Shown: positions 23,701-36,410 of the stretch, piece after piece
Layout: every line of letters begins with the position of its first letter
Numbering within the stretch: the stretch's first letter is position 1
NCBI GenBank assembly: GCA_012932865.1
Contig: SAXG01000003.1
Span: 1,798,001-1,862,000 of the forward strand
Direction of reading: 5' to 3'
Length of the DNA: 64,000 nucleotides
Origin: Amylostereum areolatum
Taxonomy: Eukaryota; Basidiomycota; Agaricomycetes; Russulales; Stereaceae
Translations under genes and position numbers: made by a program
Notes under the pieces: model-generated
Told to the model about the DNA's origin: nothing
The model's database searches: none
Seen by the model: only the letters and a program-made list of their open reading frames with translations

Positions 23701-26700
23701 GCATCGAGGCGGTGGCCTCATCCACGCGCGGAGCGCGCCTCGACCCGGGTGACGCCGTTCTCAAGGGGCCGACTCGGCTGGGTAAGGCCTTGTTGGACTC
23801 TTCGCTGGCGTTGCCGCTCCTCATCCAAGTGGCCCAGCAGCGACAGTCCGCTGTTTTTAAGATCCAGGATGCGCATCTCAAGTCGTTGGCGAGTTTGTAC
23901 GACACGGTAGGGATTACCTTTTGTTTCTCGCGATGGAATGCTGATGTACTATTGCTTGGTAGACGCATGGGGTTTTGCTGCAATACTTGGAGCTGTTGAC
24001 CACACCTTCTGTCATCTCTCCAGAGGACTACGCGAACAAGGTCGTCCCTACACTCGGAGAGCTTGGGGAAACTTACGGCATATGTCCACCTATCTGCATG
24101 CAGATCATGCGTCCTATCTTCCATTCGGCCCTACGCGTACGTTATCTTCCACAGAATTGCTTGTGACCAGATGCTTACTTAGACCGCAGACCGCAGCCCT
24201 TGCTCTGGAGGAGCAGGAGCGAATTGCCAGCGAGCAGGCGGAGAAGCGATTGAAAGCGGCCCTAGCTGCAAAACGTGATCCCACATCGGTTGCTTCGCGT
24301 GTGGCGTCGCCCGCTGTGGGAGAGTCTGTACCTGCGGCCACAAAGGATATGTCCGAAGAGTCCAAATCTCTGGCGGTCCCGGATGCCAAAACGGACGAGG
24401 ACGTCGTGATGGAGAACAGTGACGCTGCTCCGCCAGTCAAACTGTCGCAGGCAGACGTGAGCCCTTGGGTCCCTGAGCTTCTTGCGTTGTTCGAGGATGT
24501 AAAGAGGATTATCCCCAAATCTGCACACGAAACCATCGGGTACGGTTCTCGTTTGTTGTTGTGTGCGTTTTAGCCTCTTATCGTAGTCCTAGCCCGGCCT
24601 TTTATCTCACCTTCTGGCAACTTTCAACGTACGACCTATCCCCGCCTTCCGCGAAGTACGACGAAGAAGGTGCTGCTCTGGCGGTACTCAGCAGACAGGA
24701 GAACTCGAAGTACATCAGCGCCGATCGCTCATCGGACAGGGCGAAACGGCTGGGCGCTTTGGCACATCGACAGCGTCGGGATCGGTACAACCAGTACGCA
24801 GACGCGCTTGTGAAGGAGCTGAAGGAACAGACGGCGTCGCGTGTGTTCACCATCAAACGGCTGGCCAGGGAGAAGTCGCATTGGTTTGCGCACGGTACGT
24901 TGGTTTGACTTGTCCTATCGCTCCCTTGCTGATGTGTTGAATAGGTCCCAGGGCTGCTCCCCTTGTGTTGACAGTCATCGAACATTGCATCCAACCTCGG
25001 TGCCTGCTCTCTCCTATGGATGCGGATTTCTGTGCCCAATTTATTAAGGTCATTCATACCTTGGGGACACCTGGGTTCAGCACCCTCATGGTGTACGACA
25101 AGGTGAGCAGGGATGGCACCATACCGCTTGAAACATGTATCTGAATTTCAGTGTAGCTTCTTGGCGACCAAGTTCGTGTCGTCGCGTTTTCTTGCAGTGA
25201 ATACGAAGCGAAAAACTATGGTGAGTTTTACTCGTGGCGTAACAAGTTCCTACGCTGACAATACGTGCAAGGTCGTTTCCTGCACGGAGTGCTCACCGAT
25301 CTGCACAAGTGGTATCAGGACGAGCAGCAGTATACGCAAGACAATAGGGTTAAAGTGAATGGCAAGGCAGCTTGGCTCCCGGGCTTCCTGCAGAAGCCAG
25401 ATAGGCAGACCGAGCCCATCGAAGCTTCTGCAGTCCTTTCTTGGTCCAGTTTCCAAACGATCATGCGGAAGTGGCACAAGAAGCTTTACAAGGTATGCAT
25501 CGTAAAATCATTAATGGAAGAGTTGGACCTGATGCGTGTTTTATAGTCGTTCTCGGATTGCATTCAGACTGGCGAATACATGCATGTCTACAACGCCATC
25601 ATTGTTCTCAAAGAAATTCTTCCGGTGTTTCCTTTGGCCTCGGTGTCCGATGCGCATGGCCCGAATCTGAGCCACGTCATGGAGACTTTCATCGAGACCG
25701 AGGAGAGGGGCGACCTAAAGATCCTGGCTCGGGCGTAAGCGTCATCTTGTTGCTCGTGGTACAGGTCGCTCACTGGCTCGATTCTTAGTTATCACGCCAG
25801 CCTCAAGAAAAGGGAACCGTACTGGGCTCCACCAAAGTCTGCCATCGCAAAGGTTGTTTCAGCTATGCTTCCATTTACACGGAAGATCTAACGGAATTTA
25901 CAGCCACATGTGTCGAGTGCGTCACCCCGACCAACGACGCCTCTCCTGCCTGGTTCAGACCGGACGCGGACACCGGTCTCTACGTCCAATACTACCTCGA
26001 ATGACAAGAGCCGCCCCTCGGCGCCCTTGGCTCCTCGCGCACAACATCCAAGTACAAATGGTGCCGACAAGAACAGCCCTGCCCCGTCATTGACCAAGGC
26101 AGCCATGGACAGGTATATTCACCTTCTTTCCTCTCCACGCTTTGCTAGAGCTGACGTTCCTGTAGCATTCCCCGTCCCGAGCTCGTACGACGCGTACGAC
26201 CAGAACAGCGCTCGGACACCCCAACGCAAGCGGGCACCAATGGGAAGGCTCCTGCGTCAAGGTCACAGCCAACGGAGGTGGACCCAAAACCATCGGCCAG
26301 CAAGCCTTTGCCAAGAGAGATCTCTGATTCACGTCCTCAACTGAAGGATGTTGCTCCTCCATCTCGTCCCGCCAGAGACGTACCTCCCATCCGACCTCCC
26401 ACCTCCTCGTCCATTTCGAGGCCGGAGGTCTCTTCCTCTGATGCATCGAACGCACTTCGGCGGGCGCCCTCTGGTCCGAGTCGCGACGCACTATATCCGG
26501 CTCCCATCTCTACCAACTTACCGCCCAGCAAACCGCCCCCACAGTCTCCACGCAGCTATCGGATGGACGAGCGCCCACAGCGCAGAGACTCTCAGCCTAT
26601 CATGGCACCTCCGTCGAACCCCAGCCAAACTTCGGAAGCGCACGAGCTGCGCGAAACCGCCAAATTAACGACCGGTCGGAAGACCGAGGAGCAGCAGCAG

Positions 26701-28245
26701 TCAGAGGACAGGCCCCCTCGTGCCCCACCGAGCGAACCTCGCTACCAGAACGGGGGCTCACGAGCACCATCCCCGCGCCGACGATCAACTTCCCCCCCTA
26801 CTCGACCCGGAACCAGAAACGGTAGCGTGGAGAGTCGTAATAGCGGCGAGCGCTCACGCTCCGACCGTGGGGACAACGACCGTGACGACAAGTCTGCGGA
26901 TCGCGATGGACGTTCGGACACGCGCGCGCCAGAACGCCGCGAGAGTCTGTCCCACCGCTCCGAGCGGAAGGAACGAGGGTCCGCGCGTGACAGCGACAGG
27001 GAGAAGGAACGGGAGAAGGAGCGGGGGAGGGACAGGCATGGAGACCGTGGCGAACGCGATATCCGCGACAGGGACCGTGAGCGCGAGCGAGGGGAGAGGG
27101 GCGAGAGGGATAAAGAGCGCGAGCGCGACCGTGACCGGCATCGCAGAGACGAAAAGGACGTGGATAGGGACAGTCGAAAAGAGCGGGAGGCGTCTGCGCG
27201 TGGTAACCCTCCCTCGGATGAGCGCACTGGTCCCCCTAGCCGGCCGGATCCATCGAGGCACCGCAATGGTTCGACCGTCGACGAATCGCTTGGGAAGAGA
27301 CGACGACCTTTGGACGACGATGTGCGTGGCCGTTCAATCTGCGCGTGCTCTTGTGCCGCTCTCGCTAACTCGTTTGTTGTCGTAGCCCGACAGAGCGTCC
27401 AAACGCAGCTCTCGCGAGAAGCACAGGGAAGACCGAAGCCGACGCTCTGCGGAAAAAGACAGAGATCACGAACGGCCACCTCGGGAGTCCTCTGACAGGC
27501 GCAAGAGGGAGCGTGATGGACCCGACGGCAGCGGACGGCCTTCGCCATTGGACAAGGTGCGTTTTCCCACATCTGCGTCCCGGTACGTACGAGGCGTCAT
27601 TGCTCATTCATGTAACCACAGCCGTCGGACAAACGCATACCGGAAGGACCTCCGACGCCATCCTTGCCCTCGTCGACGCCCTCCGCTCCGCGGGCCATGG
27701 CCTCGGCGGATGCGAGAGGTCCCAAGGTGGACAGCGCACCCGGCCGCGAACGCGAACGCGAACGTCCGCTGCGCGAGCCTGGCAGCTTGTACCCGCTCTC
27801 GTTCTCGCAAGGACCGCCGTCTGCGCGGGACGCGTTTGACTCGACGACCCTTCTCTCACGGATCGGCGCCAGGGATGCCGCACGCCTGCCTCAAGGCCCG
27901 AGCTCGTTCCGTGGGGAGCCCGCTCATTTCCCGGAACGCGGCCGCGCGGAAGACGAGCATGACGCAGGCAGGAAGCGGACGCTGTCCGGTGAGATTAACT
28001 ATGGCAGTGGGAAGGCGGCGTGGGCTCATACATCGTCGGCAGAACGCGAACGCGAACGCGAGCGGGAACTTCCTCTGACGGATTCGGCGATGAGCACGCC
28101 CGACGGGCAGCCTCCGAAGCGCCCGCGTCTTCGCAGGAATCGGTACCCTGAGGACGCGGGGCAGGGCTCGCATGCTCTGGCGAGGAAACTGTTGGACGTG
28201 GATCCGCACGCTGCGGACAGGTTGCGCCACGGGCGCAAGGATTAG
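20758..28245 (+). CDS. tho2: THO complex subunit 2 (Tho2/THOC2)
   Basis: A gene of about 2,200 codons with roughly 16 short introns. Diagnostic Tho2 blocks in order: RTGL joined across an intron to FYKQNKFNLLREQSEGFSKL (21,430-21,560); GHFDLDPNRALDVILDVF (21,690); a central helical domain with EYVYFFPNWTERVP (22,670); MFWMRILRQCLLPALPLIRG (22,960); KYVVHQLYNGQTTEIIVLRE with IWKMAGIE (23,555); FYLTFWQLSTYDLSPPSAKY (24,600); LSPMDADFCAQFIKVIHTLG (25,010); and HVYNAIIVLKEILPVFPL (25,590). From 25,910 the tail is disordered, then dominated by Arg/Glu/Asp repeats (26,840-27,200 and 28,040-28,070). THO couples transcription elongation to mRNP packaging and export with TREX. Exon 1 is 20758-20822. 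At least one frame break is needed near 21,130 (LVDA to WALDAQLEEVLGD). The TAG/TAA-free tail ends at GRKD. Confidence 0.92.
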
Positions 28246-28655
28246 GTTGGACATCGTGCTTTGGTTCTCGTGTTGGGGGTTTTTTCTGTCAAATTTCGTT
28301 CTTGTTGGCGAAATACGCCTGCATGCTATTACATTCTGCAACCCCTCTCAGCTTCCCCTCCGTGCGATGCGTGTGTACATATATACGTCTGTAATTGGTG
28401 TAGGATGTGTGGATAGTCGCTGTGATGCCGTTCGTGTTCGTACAAAAATGCGCCCCTTTCGCCCAGTTCGATGATGAGATCGCGTGCGCGTTGCCCCAGA
28501 GAAAAGCGAGAAAAATGTAATAAGGATATTGTGGGTGGGTGGAAGGTGCTGGTGGGAGGGTGTGGATGGCGTGCGAGTTGAGTCGGCACGAAGCGAGTTG
28601 AATCGCGGTGATACGAGGAACATCGCGTCGTGGGGGTTGCAAGGGTCTGGGAGGT
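28246..28655. other. Convergent 3' flanks of tho2 and GTP cyclohydrolase
   Basis: The 410 bases between two stop codons of convergent genes. I see no gene. T-rich runs near 28,280-28,300 could serve tho2 3' processing. Confidence 0.4.
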
Positions 28656-29972
28656 TCACCGATTTTTGATGAGGGTGAGGAACTCCTCGCGGGTCTTCTG
28701 CTGGCTTCGGAAGCAACCGAGCATGCAAGAGGTGGTGGTGATCGCGCCCGGTTTCTGCACGCCGCGCATGGTCATGCATAGATGGCTGTCGAACCGGGAG
28801 GAAAAGGGGATGAGCGTTCGATGGCGTGGGGGCGACGAGGACGAGGACGACGTACGTGGCCTCCATCACGACGGCGACACCACGGGGTTTGATCGCTTCT
28901 TGGACGCAGAGGGCGATTTGCTTTGTGAGCCGTTCTTGGACTTGGAGGCGACGGCTGAAGGTCTCGGCGATGCGTGCGAGTTTGGAGATTCCGAGGACGA
29001 GCTTGTTGGGAATGTAGGCAATGGCGATCTATCGCGTGGGATGAGCGGATGTGGATATGGAAGGAAGAAGGAAGGAGGAGGGCGTGTGGGTGCGGTTGTC
29101 TTTGTTGTCGAAACGAGGGAAGGGGGCAGGCGTATATGCGGATGATGAGGAATGAAGGCTTAAGAAACGAACCTTTCCGGTGAATGGAACGAGATGGTGT
29201 TCGCACAGACTGGAGATGTCGATGTCGCGGACGAGGACCATTTCATCGTGGTCCTCGGCGAAGACGGCGTCGTTGATTACGTCTGGGGACAGAGAAGGGA
29301 CAAGGGGGAGGGGAGAGGGGTCAGACCGAGGCCAGGGGGGGAAGAAGGAACGGGGACGAAAATGCTTGCACCTGCCAGACGTTCTTCGTAGCCCTTGGTC
29401 ATCCACATGAGAGCTTGGGCGTAACGCTCCGGGGTGCGAAGGAGGCCCTCGCGGTCTGGATCCTCGCCGATGCATTCGAGGACGGTGCGGACGGCGGCGG
29501 CGAGGCGTTTCTCGCGGGCGGCTTTTTCGGCCTGGGACGCGTGCAGACGGGAGAGTGTCGACTTTGCTGGAGAAAAAGATGAGCGGGTCGCGGGTGAGAA
29601 CGCGAGGTGGGGGTGTGAATGTGGGGACAAACCGGGCCATCCTAGACCGTTGACGTCAGGCAGGGGACTGTTGGTCCGGTCTTGCGGTGCGGCGGCGGAG
29701 GCAGGCGTAGAGACGCCAGACGTGGGCCGAAAACCGTACCCTTCGCGGATTAGGGAAGTTGAAGGCGCTGACGTGGACGAGGAGGACGGCGCGGTCCAGT
29801 GCACTTCTTTGTCCGCCTCGTCCAGCTCGCGCTCGCCGTCGGGGCGGTCGCCGTGGCGGTGGCGTGCGGCGGGGTCGAGGTCGGAGGGATCGGGGGCGAC
29901 GTTCATCTGAAGCTTGCGCAGACCGTCGGAGAGTTGCTTGCTGTATTCGTCGGTGTGGGAAGAGGAGGCCAT
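28656..29972 (-). CDS. GTP cyclohydrolase I
   Basis: Five exons close in frame: 29972-29633, 29566-29372, 29282-29173, 29028-28856 and 28785-28656, giving 315 residues. The N-terminal 110 residues are Ser/Pro-rich and unstructured. The catalytic FolE domain follows: [50 protein letters not shown] (zinc/active-site Cys-Glu-His-His), [56 protein letters not shown] and a final [10 protein letters not shown]. It converts GTP to 7,8-dihydroneopterin triphosphate, the first step to folate and tetrahydrobiopterin. The zinc-ligand HLCM cysteine and EHH motif are intact, and no frame break is needed. The open frame extends upstream of the chosen ATG, but the upstream residues have no family similarity. 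Confidence 0.96.
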
Positions 29973-30684
29973 GGCCCGGTGGAAGTGGACGAGCAGATTC
30001 TGCTCAAGGTCGGATCCAGGAGACCAAAACCCGATCGCTCGGCTGAGGGTCGGCCCGCCGGCCCCGCCCTGCGGTGCTGACCGAAAAAGGCAGGGGGGGA
30101 AGGTGTTCGGATTACCTAATGGGGAGGAGAAGTGGCCAGATCGGGAGAGGTGAAGGAGCACAGGCGGCGAACGGCGAAGACTCGAAGCTTGAAGGGCTTG
30201 GAACTGTTTGCTATGCCTTGCCGGATCGCACATGTCTCTTATTGTTTCCTGCTCCCGCGCCATCCTGCCAGCTCTCGACTGCCTTTTCCTACCGTCTGCC
30301 GACTGCCAGACGGTGACCAGCGGTGACCTCACCGGTTTCCACCCCGGACACCCCCACCATATGCCATGCCGTTCTTCATGTGGCCTGCGTCCAATTAATA
30401 ACAGTCCCGATTGCCCACCCCTTCCCTATGGCGCCGGAGAAATCACCCTCAAATGTTCAGACAACGTTCATCTCCCCGCCCGCGGATCTTGCCTCAGCAC
30501 ATCCCTCTCCAGACTCCAGAGCCACCTCTCAGATTCCCTCCTGCCTACCTCGGATGCACAGCTTGGGATCCTGCCCTCTTTTTAAGATCCCCCTCGATCC
30601 CCCCGACCCCCGGTCCTTTTCGTTCGACCCCCCCGCTCGAGCACTATGAATACCCCCGCCCTTCTCTTTCTCTCCCACTTTTGC
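29973..30684. other. Divergent promoter region, GTP cyclohydrolase / ABC transporter
   Basis: Head-to-head arrangement. The open frames that cross it on both strands are CT/GA-biased and lack family similarity, so I treat the interval as two promoters and leaders. Confidence 0.4.
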
Positions 30685-33466
30685 ATGTCACCCTCTCACC
30701 CTCTCGGCCCCACAAAATCCGAGTCGCCCCAGCCCGACACCGAACCGCCGCCCCCGCCGCCCCCCGACTCCCTCTTCCACGCTTGGCTAGCCTCCCGCAC
30801 GCTGACTCCAAATGTCCCCGGAAGCATCAGCGCTCGCCGCCCCATCACAAAGGACAGCGTCAGGCTCGCCCACAAAACGTTACACCTCTGCGCGCCGGAG
30901 ATGCTCAAACTCTTCTGGAACAGCCATCCCCTCCGAACCCTGCTCGTCCTTGGCCGTCAGCTTTTTGCGCGGGGTCTTCCCCGTGTTCAAGGGCTACTCT
31001 CACGCCATGATCATCAACGAGGTCGGCGCTTCCGCTTTCTCCTCGATCCTTTGCGTTTCACTCATCCGTCGCTGGCTTCGTTCGCGAGCGGTTAGATCCA
31101 GCATTTAATTTCGTCCGACAACTTCGCGTGGTCGCACTTGATTCACCTCCTCGGGACTGAATTCTTGCGTATCGCCGCAGAGAAGCTCCTGGAATCCTGC
31201 GCGTAAGCCCCCGGTTTTCTATTGGGGTCGGCTTGGCCCTGTCGCTCACAGGCCGTCCCAGCGCCGACAACGAGCAGTTCGTGCAGAGCTCCGCAAGGTT
31301 TCTCATCGAATACCAGCAGATGGAACTGCGCGTACGCCTCGACGTACCGGCCCTGTCCGACCCCCTCGTCCGCGAACTCCTCGCCGAGTCGGACATGTTC
31401 GTCGCCTCCTTCCAAGGCGTCGGGGGCTTCGGCCTGCTTTCCCCCTTCGACTTCATCCGCATCTTCACCCTCCTCTCCGAAATCGTGTCGCATATATTTA
31501 TCCTCACCTCCCTCGTCAACGGCCCGCTCCCGCTCGTCGCCCTCCTCTTCTCCCTCCTCTCCTCCGCCGTGCCGTTTTTTCAGACGTCGTACGGCTACAG
31601 GTTCGACACCCCGACAGTTCAGCGAGTACGAGGTGCGCCAGGCCGAAAAGCAGGAGCAGATGCGCCAGCTCGCGCTCAGCGAGGGCTACCGCCCCGAGGT
31701 CATGCTGTTCGGCTTGGGCCCTTGGATCCTGGACGCGTGGGCGCACGCGCGCAAGACGGCCCTAGGGTTGTATAGCTCGCCGAAACCGTCCCCGTCGGGC
31801 GTCACCGCGCTATTCTCCCAATTCACCACCACCGAGGCGATCACCGCACTCCAAAACGTTTGCTTTCCTATCCCCTCCGATGTATCGCACCAACCAACTG
31901 ACGCGTGCGTGCATTTTCTTTTTTTTGTGTGTGTGGCACAGATACCGTTCGTGTTGATGTTGCAATCGTCCACGGCGCTCGGCTCTCTCGCGCTTTACCG
32001 AACGTCGGCCCAGGCGATCGTGTTCGCCACGAGCAACCTGATCGTAACCGTGCAGATGGTGATCCAAGGCATCTTTCTCATGGGCGCGTTCTGCGCTTCG
32101 ATGGAGATCAAGCCACAGTTGCAGCCTAAACGAGAGGACCGTCTGCCGTATGTGTCGAGGAGGGGGGGCATGAAAATCGAGGCCAGGTCAGTCTTCCCGT
32201 TTGTCCTCGCTGAGCGTATATACTGATTCGTGCGATTTTGTGTGGTTGGAAAAAAAAATAGAGGGTTGGGATACACCTATCCTGGGTGCTCGGAGCCCGC
32301 GTTGCGTGACGTCAGCTTCACCCTCGAGGCTGGCGAGACGCTAGCCTATCGTGGGCTACAACGGCTCAGGTAAGGACCTCACGATCAACCCGGACCCACA
32401 CGCTTTCCCGACCCTGTTTCCCCCCCCCCCCTCTCCCTCCATCCATTTTTTGTCCTGACGCAAAGGATGAATCTTGACAGGAAAATCGACGCTCGCCAAG
32501 GTCCTCTTACGCCTCGTCGACTTCGACCCCGGACAGCTGCGCGTGAACGACGTCGACGTGCGGCGGTACGAGCCGCCGGAGCTGCACCGCGCGACGAGCG
32601 CGGTCCTGCAGAACTTCGCCAAGTTCGCGGGCGCGTCCGTCGGGGAGAACGTGGGGATGGGCTTTGTGGCGGACATGGAGCGGCCGGGGGCGTTGAGGGC
32701 CGCGCTGCGGATGGCGGAGAGCGAGGCGGTCGTGGCGGGGCTGCCGCACGGGCTGAACACGCGGCTGGACGCGCTCACGTTCGACGCGGCGTCGTGCGCG
32801 CCATCTTCCCCGCACGGGGTGGGAGAGAACGGGAAACCCGCGTGGATGCCGCATGGGCTGTCTGGTGGCGAGGTGCGTGCGTTCAAGGGTGTTGCTACGC
32901 CACAACCACGTTGCTTATAGTTCACCCCTCCTGCTGTCGGCAGTGGCAGCGCATCGCCCTCGCACGCGCATTCATGCGCGCCCATCGACCCGAGGTCGAC
33001 CTCCTCCTCTTCGACGAGCCGGTGCGTGCGCGTTTCCCCCTTGCCTTCGCCCAAGAAAAAGAAAATCGTGGCTGAAGAAGCGGTCTGGTTTTGCCTTTTT
33101 TTGTTTTGTTTTGACGACAGACCTCGGCGCTGGACGCGCACGCGCAGAGCAAAATCTTCGACACGATCGACGCCGTCGCGCGCGCGCCCGACGGGTCCAA
33201 GCGCAAAACGGTCGTCTTCATCACCCATCGCCTCGCGACGGCAAGGCGGGCGGATAAAGTCGCCATGATGGAGCTGGGGGTGCGTTCTTCCCCCTCCCAC
33301 CCCTTCCCGTACTTTTTCCCCCCTTGTTCCCGACATGAACGCGAGATGAAAAGGCTGACCGACCGACCGCTCGCCCCTTCATCAGCGGATAATAGAGTTT
33401 GGGACGCACGAGGCGCTGCTCGCGCGTGGGGGCGCGTACGCCGCGCTTTATCGCGCCTCCGTTTGA
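30685..33466 (+). CDS. Half-size ABC transporter-like protein
   Basis: The N-terminal half has helical membrane-like segments (SFLRGVFPVFKGYSHAMIIN; SHIFILTSLVNGPLPLVALL) with a coupling stretch FSEYEVRQAEKQEQMRQLAL. The C-terminal nucleotide-binding domain has an A-loop/D1 strand YTYPGCSEPALRDVSFTLEA (32,275), Walker A VGYNGSGKSTLAKVLLRL split by an intron (32,350-32,480), Q-loop VLQNFAKFAG, ABC signature LSGGE joined to WQRIALARA, Walker B DLLLFDEP, D-loop TSALDA and H-loop FITHRLATARRADKV. It ends GAYAALYRASV. One transmembrane plus one nucleotide-binding domain suggests a half-transporter that dimerises; the substrate is unknown. Frame breaks occur near 30,955 and at 32,347 (one extra base before the Walker A exon end). 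The start at 30685 is a guess among several upstream ATGs. Confidence 0.75.
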
Positions 33467-34292
33467 ACGGAGATGGCACACACTGTCACTGTGGTCCCCA
33501 GGGGCCCGTCCACGGCGCGGAAAGTTCCTACGTGCGCGCGCGCGTCCATCTATTTTTCATTTCATTTCGGAGGCTTCCATGCCAATCGCGCGGCGGGGCA
33601 AGGACGTTAGGCTCGTTCTTATTGTTTACTTATATTCATATACGATACGATGCTCGGCGCTGCGGGACGGTGCGTAGATGGGCGAGATTATCTCATAGAC
33701 GGCGGGTCCGCGTTAATACTTACTACTCGCAGGCGTCAATGCATCGATGTGCGCTAGGCTAAATGCCTGTCAGGTCGGTCTGAATCGGTCTCGCAGATAA
33801 TCAGCCTGTTGCCGCCTCATGCCCGTGTGAAGTCGGATGGTGATGTTGAGCCTGAGGCGGTACGTACGGGTGACGCGTCGCGTGACCGCGTCGTCGGAGT
33901 CCGTCTCATGGACCCCCATGGACCTGCTGCCTGCTTGGGCACGGGGCAGCCTGCAGGCTTGGTTCCGCCTCTTACTCGAGGTTCCCTACCGAACGAGGCG
34001 CATCCACTCCGTGAAATTTGGCCGACGGGGTTCTTTCAGCGGGTGAGTTTTTGTCTGTCCTGGAAGAATCTCCAGCTCTCGGGCGCTGACAGTGACGTGT
34101 GCTGCAGTAGCTGCAACTTGCAATCATCCTCCGACAGACAAACGACACCCCTCAGATCGGTGACGGGGCGACCGTATCGTCCCAGACCACAGATTCGTGG
34201 ATTTCTTATCACCTTTCCAAGGTCTCAAGATCTCAAGGTCGATCCTCAACAGTGAACGTCGAGCCGTCGACTCTCAGCTCCTTCTTACCAAC
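33467..34292. other. Intergenic between ABC transporter and F-box gene
   Basis: About 825 bases without a supportable gene. Open frames on the plus strand are short, rich in Arg/Ala and lack domain similarity. Confidence 0.4.
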
Positions 34293-36005
34293 ATGGCCGA
34301 AGATCTCGACGTCCCCCCGCCACCGGTGCATCGTATCCCAGCAGAACTTCTATCGGGGGTTTTCCGATTCCTTCCCCGCTGGGAGGCGGCAGATTCATTC
34401 GACGATATCATTTCGATTTCGCACACATGCCGTCGCTGGCGCGCCGTGTCCCTCGGATGCGGGGAGTTGTGGGCGACACTTCCTCTCGATTTCGGGGTGA
34501 TGTGGACGGAGGCAGCCCTCGAACGATCCGGAACCTTTCCCCTCTCCGTCAATATCTCCCGGGCCCTCGACTACTCCTACTTTGGCTACGGAGGGCCCCC
34601 GCCGAAGCGGTTGGATATCGTTCGTATCGCATTGGCGGAGCTTTCGAGGATACAAGAGCTTGTCATCACCATCCCTGGGGATACGCTGCGGCAGTTTCCT
34701 GAGATGTCCGAGCTGCTAAGGCTCATTTGCAGCGCGCCGGCTACATTGTTGGAAAAACTCAAAGTAACCGCCCAAAACATGCAACATATTCCCTCTAACC
34801 TCTTCACTGGTGCAATCCCTGAGCAACTTCGATCCTTGGAGGTTTGGAACATAGACTTTGATCCGGGCGTTTTGGACAACGGTCTCCGATTTCCACATCT
34901 TCACCATCTGGAATTGGTCGGATGCAGACTCAAGCGTGATCACCCTATCCTTCGCTCCCCCATGACATATCTTTCGGTTATGGAGTGCGAGATATTGGAC
35001 GAAGGCCGCCTCGACCATCTCGTCGAAGTCCTGTCCTTCATTCCTACACTCGAGAACCTTGAGTTGGTCCACAACATCCATCGGGGACACGTAGAATCCT
35101 GGACGACGCCCCGTCCGGGTCCCTCTCAAGTTGCTCGTGCTCAGCTTCCCAAGGTGCAAAGTTTTGTATTGAAGGAAGAATTCACTCCCTGTTTCGGCTT
35201 GCTGCGTCGCCTTTCCCTTCCGTTGAGCACTCCCCCTCGAAATTTGCGCCACAGTAGGACGAGAAGATACAAGAAGACCTCGTGTCTATGTTTCATCAAT
35301 CCCTGTCCTCCCATTACGCCGCAGCGGATACCGCAGGTCTCGTTTTTCTCAGCGGGAAAATAACATTCGAAGACGACCTTACCTTCCTAGCCAACGAGGC
35401 TTATATCCATCGGCCCTTCTGGACAGTGTCTCGACGAGTGCGATGCAGACCAAAACGGCCATCCACCGAGTTTAGGAGAGCTCAAACTCTGCCTAGACGA
35501 CCCCGATCATGAATCTCTCCCGCTCTTCCGAGCCCTTTTCACACTTCCCGTCTTCCAAAATCTGCGCACGCTTGACATCTCCTGTTGGGATTTTCTCACC
35601 GATGGCGCCGAATGGCACCGTGTCTTTGACACACTGCAGAACGTTGTCAGCCTCACTGTCCACGGCTGCGAGTCTCGAGTCTGGGTAAGCATGGATGAAC
35701 GAGACGTGGCAAGCGCGGCAGATGGACTGGTGTGCGCGTTCGACGTGGATGACGATCAATCGCATTTCTTCCCGAAACTTGAACGCCTCCGCGTTTGCTA
35801 CGTTGACTTTGTGCCGGAGCATTGCGAATACGTGACCCTGCCGTTCTTCCTGGCGTTGCAGGTAGGGCTCCTCGCACGCGTCGAGGCGGGCCCCGCATCA
35901 GTCACGCCTCTGCGTCTGCTGGAGATATACAGATGTCATCATTATCTGCCTGTCGTACGGGTCTTGAAGAGGATGTTCAGCGATCTGGTGGTAGAGGTGG
36001 TCTAG
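34293..36005 (+). CDS. F-box protein, tandem copy 1
   Basis: The protein begins MAEDLDVPPPPVHRIPAELL and has an F-box at residues 10-60 (PVHRIPAELLSGVFRFLP ... SISHTCRRWRAVSLGCGELW). Leucine-rich, LRR-like repeats follow (SLEVWNIDFDPGVL, HLELVGCRLKRDHPIL, YLSVMECEILDEGRL). The C-terminal part continues in shifted frames through LSSHYAAADTAGLVF (35,300), LFTLPVFQNLRTLDISCWDF (35,535) and FPKLERLRVCYVDFVPEHCE (35,770) to the stop at 36003-36005. F-box proteins of this type recruit substrates to SCF ubiquitin ligases through Skp1. Two frame breaks (about 35,240 and 35,440) interrupt an otherwise continuous alignment with the downstream copy, so the gene may be intact in the organism. Total length would be about 560 residues. 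Confidence 0.8.
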
Positions 36006-36410
36006 TGAGTCGTGATCACAATTCTACATTATTGGTTTCAAGCTTCGCTATGAACTTTCTAGTCGACGGAAATCGTCACTATGTAAATCTCGACATGTAC
36101 TTGCAATGTTTACGACCAATGTAGTGTTTGGTATTTCCAGACATCGAAGAGACGCGTGGGAAACTTTCGGCGTGACCGCGCCATTACTTAGGCGCGCATA
36201 GTTTTCATAGCGTTTCTTTTGCATCCCACTGCCAGTCCGACCTTGGTCTGACCTGCAGACGCGACTTTGACCCACTTGTCACCCATATATCCGTTTGTTC
36301 ATAAAGGTGAAGGTAATTCGCATTTCAGAAGGTATGCGCCGGCGCGCTTTCTTTTACTTTCTGGGTAGCTAACAATGCTACAGCGGTATCTCATAATCAG
36401 ACCCATCGAT
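36006..36410. other. Spacer between tandem F-box genes
   Basis: Short intergenic spacer. No gene or conserved motif is seen. Confidence 0.4.

Noticed and set aside
26742..27572. 276-codon minus-strand frame rich in Ser/Arg, resembling an SR protein
   Set aside because: It is the antisense of the Arg/Glu/Asp repeats of tho2. Complementary codons produce RS-like text, and there is no splice or domain support.
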